DNA of 11,108 nucleotides from Kiritimatiellales bacterium. GTDB taxonomy: Bacteria; Verrucomicrobiota; Kiritimatiellia; Kiritimatiellales; Pontiellaceae. This document shows positions 6,027 through 11,108 of this stretch, one piece after another. The stretch's first letter is position 1. Every line of letters starts with the position of its first letter. Position numbers and translations under genes: made by a program. The stretch covers positions 1 through 11,108 of the forward strand of contig DAOVNC010000075.1 of the NCBI GenBank assembly GCA_030630445.1, in the 5' to 3' direction. Below the pieces are notes generated by a model that saw only the letters and a program-made list of their open reading frames with translations, searched no databases and was not told where the DNA came from.

Positions 6027-6157
6027 AAACTACGGCGTTTCAATCGTTAATTTCTCTAGTAGATTTGCCGGAGGATTTGGGTTGAACCTCTTTCCTGTTC
6101 ACGCAGAAAAATGGAACAAAATTCTTTGCGGGGGTTGTGGTTTTGTGCCCGTAGTTT
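6027..6157. repeat. 9-bp inverted repeat between the IS630 remnant and the phosphatase gene
   Basis: AAACTACGG (6027-6035) and CCGTAGTTT (6149-6157) are perfect inverted copies 113 bp apart. The first lies about 20 bp upstream of the IS630 start codon, where its outer end is expected. The second lies 45 bp before the phosphatase start. They may be IS-end sequence or chance. Confidence 0.3.
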
Positions 6158-6202
6158 TAAAAAGAGGGAATGCTCACTGAAGTTGGAATGTGGAGAATTG
6201 AT

Positions 6203-8761
6203 ATGTTGAAACTAAAAGTCGGTGTTTTTGGAGTGTTGTTTTGCGGGTCTGCGCTGGCGGGAAGCTTTACGAGTGCGTGGGAGCAGAGTCCGGATCGAAT
6301 GTGGGCGGGAAAGGATTTGTGGGCAAACCGCTTGCAGGATTGGGAAGTGGAGGATGGCCGGCTGGTTTGCTCGGGAGGAAATTTTGGGCTGGGCGGGCGC
6401 ACGGTCCACCTGCTCTCTGGCCGCATGGACCAGGCGGCGGCGTTTAAGGCTTCTGTTCAAATCGAGCGTTTGGTTTCTTCGGGAAACATGAGTTCGCAGG
6501 CTTTGGCTGGAATGGTATTTGGCGCGGGTGAACAACTCGATGTGCTGGGGGCTTCGCTGAGCCAGGGGAAGAATGGGTTGGGAATGGGACTGGTCGGCGG
6601 GATCAATGGAGAAGGGTTTTTGGAGATTCGCGATCTTGAAGAAGGGGAATCGTTGGCGGTCGGAAAAAGGTCGGTCTACAAGAAGGGCGCCGCGCCGCTG
6701 GAGGTAAAGGTGACCTCCAAGGGAAAGAAGTGGCAGCTAACGCTTTCGTCGGGCAAAAATCATGTCACGGCGATTGTTCCGTGGTCCAAGCTGGAGGGGA
6801 ATGTTGCCCTTTTGGCGCATCCGGGCGGAAAGGGAAAGAGCAATAAAAAGCTTAAACAAGCGGGCCTGTTTAGTTTTTCGGACTGGCACGTGGACGGCAA
6901 GGCGCTTGAGGATACCGGGGTGGGTTGCGAACAAATTATTAGCGCACAGCATACGGTGTCGCGGGACATCCTGAAGATGACGGCGCAGTTGATGCCGGTG
7001 GCGCGGGAAAAGTGCCTTGATCCTGTTGTGCTGGAAACCCTGGAGGGCAACGAGTGGAAGAAGATGGCTGAGGAGGAGGTGGTTATTCCGGGGTTCACGG
7101 CCACGTTCCGCGAGGCCAGTTGGGATGCCACAAAAGCGACGCCCTATCGATTGACGTATCGTGACCGGCTTAAAAGCGGCAAGGAAGCAATTTGCACCTA
7201 CGCGGGTACAATAGGAAAAGATCCGGTTGAAAAAGAAGATGTTGTCGTGGCGGCATTTACGGGCAATCACAACCTGACCAGCTGGAGCATGAAAAACTGG
7301 ACCCTTTCCTCCGTGGCCTATCCGCATCGGGATCTTTATGACCGTGTGATGCAGCACCAGCCCGACCTGCTTTTCTGGTCGGGCGACCAGGTCTACGAAG
7401 GCGGAAGCCCAACCCCGCCGGATAAAAGCGGGAAGGAATCTTCGTACTACGACTATCTTTACAAATGGTATCTCTGGTGTCTCTCCTCGCGTCATATGAC
7501 CAAGGACATCCCCTGCGTCGTGGTTCCCGACGACCACGACGTGTTTCAAGGCAACATTTGGGGCGCAGGCGGAAAGGTTTCCAAGACGCAGGATGATGGG
7601 GGCTACCAAATGCCCGCTGATTGGGTTCGCATGATTGAACGCACCCAGACTTCGCACCTGCCCGACCCATTCGACCCCACCCCGATTGGCTTGGGCATTG
7701 GGGTCTATTATACCGGCATGGACTATGGCCGCATCAGCTTTGCCATCCTCGAAGATCGCAAATTCAAATCCGGACCGCGCGGCACCGTGCGACCGATGGA
7801 CTATAGCGACGGCCGTGCCGACCATGTAACCGACCCGTCCATCGACACGCGAAGTTTCGATCTTCCCGGCCTTAAGTTGCTGGGCGACCGCCAGCTTAAG
7901 TTTCTGAATGAGTGGTCTGCGGATTGGGCCGGTGCCGATATGAAATGCGTGCTCACCCAGAGCGTCTTTGCCAATATGGCCACCCACCACGGTCCCGGTG
8001 CGATGAATCGCGAAGGCTTTCTGGTGGCCGACTTCGACTCCAATGGTTGGCCGCAGTCGGGGCGCGATCGCGCCTTGCGCGAGATCCGCCGGGGCTGCGC
8101 CTTCACCATCGGCGGCGACCAGCATCTGGCGAGCATGGTGCAGCACGGGATCGATGAGTGGAACGATGCTGGATGGGCCCTCACCGTCCCCTCCATCGCC
8201 AACTTTTATCCGCGCGGCTGGTATCCCGAATCGCCGGGCAAAAACCATGTTGCGGGAATGCCCGACTACACGGGCGAATATCTCGAAAGCTTCAAGAACA
8301 AGGTCACCGTTTGGGCGGTGAACAATCCCGACCAGCGTACCGGAAAAGAGCCTGCTTCCATCCACGACAAGATGCCCGGCTACGGCATTGTGCATTTTAA
8401 TAAAAAGAGCCGCGAGATCACCATGGAGTGCTGGCCGCGCTATGCCGATCCGACCGACGATGCGCAGCAGTATGCCGGTTGGCCGCGCACCATCTCCATG
8501 TTCGATAACGACGGACGCAAGCCTCTGGCATGGTTGCCCACGCTCCAGATTGCCGGACTAGACAATCCGGTGATTCAAGTTATCCAAGAGGAGTCCGGCG
8601 AGATTCTCTATACCGTCCGAATCCTCGGCAATCGCTATCAGCCCAAGGTATTTGCCCAAGGGAAATATACCATCAAGATCGGTGACCCCGATAGCGACCG
8701 CTGGAAAACCGTCTCAACGGGAACTCAAGAATCAGGAAAAACGCTGGAGATCAACCTATAA
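6203..8761 (+). CDS. Secreted PhoD-like metallophosphatase with N-terminal LamG-like region
   Basis: An 852-residue exported phosphatase/phosphodiesterase of the alkaline phosphatase D superfamily; its likely substrates are phosphate esters outside the cytoplasm, identity unknown. The ATG at 6203 has GGAGA 6 nt upstream and starts a signal peptide (MLKLKVGVFGVLFCGSALA, cut before GS). Residues ~20-235 form a beta-rich region resembling concanavalin/LamG or DUF1080-type folds (DWEVEDGRLVCSGG). Residues ~245-340 look Ig-like. The catalytic domain starts at VVVAAFTGNHN (347-357), then SGDQVYEG (D395), VPDDHDVFQGN (D443, D444, H445, D446), LEDRKFKSG and GGDQHLAS (D639, H641). A beta-rich tail follows from ~770. 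Bacillus PhoD has a metal-binding Cys at the first motif; here it reads TGNHN, which I believe is normal for this subgroup. Single-gene unit, convergent with mauE. Confidence 0.88.
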   Translation: MLKLKVGVFGVLFCGSALAGSFTSAWEQSPDRMWAGKDLWANRLQDWEVEDGRLVCSGGNFGLGGRTVHLLSGRMDQAAAFKASVQIERLVSSGNMSSQALAGMVFGAGEQLDVLGASLSQGKNGLGMGLVGGINGEGFLEIRDLEEGESLAVGKRSVYKKGAAPLEVKVTSKGKKWQLTLSSGKNHVTAIVPWSKLEGNVALLAHPGGKGKSNKKLKQAGLFSFSDWHVDGKALEDTGVGCEQIISAQHTVSRDILKMTAQLMPVAREKCLDPVVLETLEGNEWKKMAEEEVVIPGFTATFREASWDATKATPYRLTYRDRLKSGKEAICTYAGTIGKDPVEKEDVVVAAFTGNHNLTSWSMKNWTLSSVAYPHRDLYDRVMQHQPDLLFWSGDQVYEGGSPTPPDKSGKESSYYDYLYKWYLWCLSSRHMTKDIPCVVVPDDHDVFQGNIWGAGGKVSKTQDDGGYQMPADWVRMIERTQTSHLPDPFDPTPIGLGIGVYYTGMDYGRISFAILEDRKFKSGPRGTVRPMDYSDGRADHVTDPSIDTRSFDLPGLKLLGDRQLKFLNEWSADWAGADMKCVLTQSVFANMATHHGPGAMNREGFLVADFDSNGWPQSGRDRALREIRRGCAFTIGGDQHLASMVQHGIDEWNDAGWALTVPSIANFYPRGWYPESPGKNHVAGMPDYTGEYLESFKNKVTVWAVNNPDQRTGKEPASIHDKMPGYGIVHFNKKSREITMECWPRYADPTDDAQQYAGWPRTISMFDNDGRKPLAWLPTLQIAGLDNPVIQVIQEESGEILYTVRILGNRYQPKVFAQGKYTIKIGDPDSDRWKTVSTGTQESGKTLEINL

Positions 8762-8901
8762 ACGCCGGGTGAAAAGTGTGCCGGGCGGTTAGCGAAGAGT
8801 TGAAGATCAAGTTACGCGACCCCGGTGCAGTGGCGCAAGCGACGTTTGGCATCGATAGCACCAGAGGCGTCCATCGGTGTCGTGGCCATGTTTCCCGTCT
8901 T
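8762..8901. other. Convergent intergenic region
   Basis: This 140-bp gap lies between two genes that end facing each other. An imperfect stem can be drawn at 8761-8791 (AACGCCGG with GCCGGGCGGTT, two bulges), but no T-run follows on either strand. A - strand frame crosses the gap, but it is only a shadow of the mauE region. No clear terminator or gene. Confidence 0.35.
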
Positions 8902-9366
8902 TCACCCCGGTTTCAAGGGTTGGGACTTTGATTCCATCCCTTTTTTGTTGGCGGTCAGGGCGAGGGCCGCCAGCAGGATAAGCCCGACGTTTCGCGCCAC
9001 GCTTAGCCACGTCATCGGTTGGGCCAGTGGCGAGGTGCTGAAACATCCGCAACTGAAAGCGGTGCCCCGCAGCAGGTTGATGGCGATTCCAGTCGTGAAT
9101 GCCATGAGAAGCACCAAAGCAATCCAGAGCGCCGCCACCCTAAAGCGCGGAACCACCAATAGACCGATGGCGCAGGCGATTTCCAGCCAAGGGAAATAGA
9201 GAGCCGCAAGATTCACCAGAAAATCCGGCAAAAGGTGGTAGCGGTAGACCGCCAGCGCAAAGTCGGTGGGGTGGAGCAGCTTATGGTAGCCCGAAAGCAA
9301 CAGCACTCCGATGATGCACGAGGCGATCCAATAGGCCAGACGGTAGATTTTCTGGTCGCGCGTCAT
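8902..9366 (-). CDS. MauE/DoxX-like membrane protein
   Basis: A 154-residue inner-membrane protein of the MauE/DoxX-like group. Four transmembrane helices lie at about residues 11-28, 48-71, 75-98 and 120-138. The family hallmarks are GYHKLLHPTDFALAVYRYHL, the FPWLEIACAIGLL helix, and the cysteine pair in FSCGCFS (C106, C108) in the loop after helix three. MauE was named for methylamine dehydrogenase maturation, where disulfide formation is thought to matter; most homologues are outside that pathway. The ATG at 9366 shares ATGA with the stop of the rhodanese gene, so the two are translationally coupled. A longer frame to 9474 exists but would lie wholly inside the rhodanese gene. The adjacent rhodanese suggests work on thiols, disulfides or sulfane sulfur at the membrane. 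Confidence 0.85.
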   Translation of the reverse strand: MTRDQKIYRLAYWIASCIIGVLLLSGYHKLLHPTDFALAVYRYHLLPDFLVNLAALYFPWLEIACAIGLLVVPRFRVAALWIALVLLMAFTTGIAINLLRGTAFSCGCFSTSPLAQPMTWLSVARNVGLILLAALALTANKKGMESKSQPLKPG

Positions 9367-9872
9367 TTCGTAGCCACCTCGCTCCGTACCGCAGGCGGCT
9401 CGCCTGCCTCTGTCGCACCGCCATGCTTTTCCCAAAGCTCGAAGCCGTCGATATAGAGCACCAGATTGCTGCATCCCATCGCCTGTAGCTCGATAGCAAG
9501 CATGAGTGAATCGTCGCAGTCGCGGTTTTTGCAGTAGGGCACCAGCTCCTTGCCGGAGTCGATCAGGTCAACAATCCCTTGAAACCGCTCGTCCAAGGAT
9601 TGGAAGGGAATGGAAACCGCACCTGGAATATGGCCTTGCGCAAACTCATCGGCGGGACGCGCATCAACGAAGATCGGATCCCCGGATTTAAACTTTTTAA
9701 GCGCAACCGAAAGCGGGATCACCTTGATGTTCTGCTTGGCCGCCTTGGCCTCCACATGCCGCGACCAATCCTGCACCCATGGAATCCTTCCTGGACACAC
9801 GCTGTTCGCCACCACCGCCGCCACCGCGCTGAGAAGCAGGAGAATTCCAATGCGCTTGAGGGTTGAGTTCAT
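9363..9872 (-). CDS. Membrane-anchored or periplasmic rhodanese-domain protein
   Basis: A 169-residue rhodanese with an N-terminal export signal or anchor (KRIGILLLLSAVAAVVANSV, residues 6-25), so it should act outside the cytoplasm. The single rhodanese domain spans about 50-150: DPIFVDARPADEFAQGHIPG (the CDC25/rhodanese entry motif), the cysteine loop PYCKNRDCDDS (C114, the expected catalytic Cys, and C119), and the terminal NLVLYIDGFELWEKHG. Two cysteines in the active loop could allow an internal disulfide or persulfide relay. I chose the ATG at 9872; an ATG at 9893 would add seven residues (MPRLRQP) encoded by a hairpin repeat. The final ~18 residues are unusual: AGEPPA is encoded by another hairpin repeat. 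Overlaps mauE by 4 bp. Confidence 0.87.
   Translation of the reverse strand: MNSTLKRIGILLLLSAVAAVVANSVCPGRIPWVQDWSRHVEAKAAKQNIKVIPLSVALKKFKSGDPIFVDARPADEFAQGHIPGAVSIPFQSLDERFQGIVDLIDSGKELVPYCKNRDCDDSLMLAIELQAMGCSNLVLYIDGFELWEKHGGATEAGEPPAVRSEVATK
9391..9407. repeat. REP-like hairpin inside the rhodanese coding sequence
   Basis: GCAGGCG-GCT-CGCCTGC is a perfect 7-bp stem with a 3-nt loop, located about 25 bp before the rhodanese stop and the mauE start. On the coding strand it specifies AGEPPA, beyond the end of the rhodanese domain. Its stem length and 3-nt loop match the hairpins at 1363-1379 and 9885-9903. Confidence 0.5.
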
Positions 9873-9878
9873 CGGTTG

Positions 9879-9960
9879 GCGTAGACGAGGCATCTTGCCT
9901 CGTTAGACAGAACAATGCATTTCGTTCATTCGCAACGCGGCTGGAAGCGCGCGTCTACGC
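9879..9960. repeat. REP-like element between gyrA and the rhodanese gene
   Basis: An 82-bp unit bounded by a perfect 9-bp inverted repeat, GCGTAGACG (9879-9887) and CGTCTACGC (9952-9960). Inside is a perfect 8-bp hairpin with a 3-nt loop, ACGAGGCA-TCT-TGCCTCGT (9885-9903). The right arm covers one base of the gyrA stop codon (TAG, 9960-9962). The left arm lies 7 bp before the rhodanese start. The element fills almost the whole gap between the two genes. It has no T-run, so it is more likely a dispersed palindromic repeat or transcript-stabilising structure than a classical terminator. Confidence 0.55.
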
Positions 9961-11108
9961 TATTCCTCCAAAGGCTCTTCCGGAACTTCGGTATCCGGCG
10001 CAAGTTCTGCGGTGGGCGATTCACCTTCAGCGGTCAGGGCTTCCCCTTCGGCAGCTTCCAGCGTTTCCGGCACATCTTCCTCGGGATCGAGGACGGCGGC
10101 GGAGACGAGCTTGTCGCCTTTCTTGAGGTTGAAGAGGCGAACGCCTTGGGTGTTGCGACCGATGATGCGCAGGTCGCTGGCACCAATACAGATCATCTGT
10201 CCTGCCTCGGAGATGAGCATCAGACGGTGCTCGTCGGTGACGGCATGCGCACTGACGACCTTGCCGTTGCGGTCGGTGGTCTGGATGCTGATGATGCCTT
10301 TTCCACCGCGACTCTGCGTGCGGTATTCATCGAAGCTCGTGCGCTTGCCGTAGCCGTTTTCGGTGATGGCCATCATGGTCGATTCGGTGTCGACGATTTC
10401 GATGGTCACCACTTCGTCTTCGCCCGTGAGTCTGACGCCTTTCACGCCGCGCGAAACACGACCGAGCGGTCGGGCATCGGTTTCCTTGAAGCGGATGGCC
10501 TTGCCGTTCTTCATGCTAAGGATAATTTCGTTTTCACCATTGGTCAGTTGAACTCCGATCAACGAGTCGTTCTCGTCGATGTTGATGGCTTTCACGCCGG
10601 CAACCCGAACGTTTTTGTAGGCGGCCAGCACGGTCTTTTTAATGATGCCGTTCTTGGTGGCCATGATCAGGTTGTGGTCGTGGTCGTCGAGCTCGCGAAC
10701 GCAGAGGATGGCGGCGAGCTTTTCGTCCTGCGCCATCTGCAATACGTTGGCCAGCGAACGGCCACGGCTTTGGCGGGAGCCTTCTGGCACATAGTAGGCC
10801 TTGAGCCAATACATCCGCCCGGCCTCGGTGAAGCAGAGGAGATAATCGTGGGTGGAGGCACTAAAGATGTGCTCTACAAAATCCTCGTCTTTGGTATTCA
10901 TGCCGATCACGCCTTTTCCACCGCGCCGCTGCTGGCGGTAGGTATCGGTCGGGACGCGCTTGATGTAGCCCGTATTCGAGAGCGTGATTACGCACGGTTC
11001 GTCGGCGATGAGGTCTTCGATGTCGATCTCGCCTTCGTCGATGCGCAGGTCGGTGCGGCGGACTTCGCCGTACTTGGCGCGGATCTGTTCGAGATCCTCT
11101 TTCATGAC
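9960..11108 (-). CDS. gyrA: DNA gyrase subunit A, C-terminal part
   Basis: The 3' end of gyrA; about 382 codons are in view and the gene continues past the right edge of the window (the codon before the first visible ATG is in frame, so that ATG is internal). The sequence begins in the coiled-coil tail of the breakage-reunion domain (EDLEQIRAKYGEVRRTDL) and continues through the beta-pinwheel that wraps DNA. The GyrA box, QQRRGGKGV, lies near codon 58-66 and separates it from ParC, which lacks an intact box. Later blades show related motifs (SRGVKGVRL, QSRGGKGIISI, NTQGVRLF). The protein ends in an acidic tail of about 45 residues, poor in basic residues, with a near-repeat AEGEALTAEGESPTAE. 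In other bacteria such tails modulate wrapping and supercoiling. Gyrase introduces negative supercoils using ATP, with GyrB as partner. Confidence 0.96.
   Translation of the reverse strand, partial: VMKEDLEQIRAKYGEVRRTDLRIDEGEIDIEDLIADEPCVITLSNTGYIKRVPTDTYRQQRRGGKGVIGMNTKDEDFVEHIFSASTHDYLLCFTEAGRMYWLKAYYVPEGSRQSRGRSLANVLQMAQDEKLAAILCVRELDDHDHNLIMATKNGIIKKTVLAAYKNVRVAGVKAINIDENDSLIGVQLTNGENEIILSMKNGKAIRFKETDARPLGRVSRGVKGVRLTGEDEVVTIEIVDTESTMMAITENGYGKRTSFDEYRTQSRGGKGIISIQTTDRNGKVVSAHAVTDEHRLMLISEAGQMICIGASDLRIIGRNTQGVRLFNLKKGDKLVSAAVLDPEEDVPETLEAAEGEALTAEGESPTAELAPDTEVPEEPLEE

Noticed and set aside
6135..6163. TTGTGG and TAAAAA, 17 bp apart, before the phosphatase gene
   Set aside because: Spacing is right but both boxes match the consensus poorly in an A/T-rich stretch; too weak to annotate as a promoter.
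6737..8395. 552-codon - strand ORF opposite the phosphatase
   Set aside because: It is the antisense shadow of a strongly supported gene in GC-rich DNA and shows no domain pattern.
8761..8791. Imperfect hairpin after the phosphatase stop
   Set aside because: Two bulges and no T-run on either strand, so a rho-independent terminator is not supported.
8902..9474. 190-codon version of the MauE-like protein
   Set aside because: The extra 36 residues lie inside the rhodanese gene and are polar and arginine-rich; the ATGA overlap gives a natural start at 9366.
1..11108. Search for a complete defence, phage or CRISPR system
   Set aside because: No arrays, nucleases, helicases, reverse transcriptases or toxin-antitoxin pairs could be recognised; the PP2C phosphatase and zinc-ribbon protein alone do not make such a system.

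Overview
The window looks like a stretch of bacterial chromosome in two parts. The right part (about 6.1-11.1 kb) carries large, intact, densely packed genes: a secreted PhoD-like metallophosphatase on the + strand, then on the - strand a rhodanese/MauE-type membrane pair and the 3' end of gyrA. The left part (about 0-6.05 kb) is a mosaic of small - strand genes, a PAS-PP2C phosphatase and at least two or three broken transposase genes. The long phosphatase with an N-terminal concanavalin/LamG-like region, the SHD1-like fragment and the REP-like hairpins suggest a PVC-group bacterium (Verrucomicrobiota/Kiritimatiellota type). That assignment is inference. Several left-hand genes belong to families that are widespread in other phyla and may have been acquired.

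Layout, left to right. 4-78(-): a 24-codon stub resembling a transposase N-terminus. 263-1273(-): a likely operon of DUF2784 membrane protein, Mth938-domain protein and a small two-helix membrane protein. 1315-1379: two hairpins. 1439-1675(-): a small membrane protein with a strong ribosome binding site. 1676-2380: gene-poor, with a short SHD1-like remnant and an 11-bp direct repeat. 2381-2839(+): the C-terminal part of an IS1595-type transposase. 2852-3287(+): two small unrecognised ORFs, the second colliding with the next gene. 3250-4374(-): PAS-PP2C (RsbU/SpoIIE-like) phosphatase with a good candidate promoter. 4523-4556: terminator. 4561-5181(-): zinc-ribbon membrane protein. 5192-5293(-): the last 33 codons of a small conserved-looking ORF, joined directly to a frameshifted IS630-type transposase that has lost its C-terminus (about 5294-6007).

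On the right, the phosphatase has its own promoter-sized upstream gap. It converges on the rhodanese-mauE pair, whose stop and start codons overlap (ATGA). This pair lies 87 bp downstream of gyrA on the same strand, with a 9-bp inverted repeat enclosing a hairpin between them. A second hairpin of the same design is embedded in the rhodanese coding sequence just before the mauE start.

I found no rRNA, tRNA, CRISPR array, phage module or recognisable defence system. The most noteworthy signals are the REP-like hairpins with 3-nt loops (one translated into protein), the chimeric IS630/ORF junction, the A8 frameshift in the IS630 transposase, the Cys-rich PAS domain on the phosphatase, and the coupled rhodanese-MauE pair.
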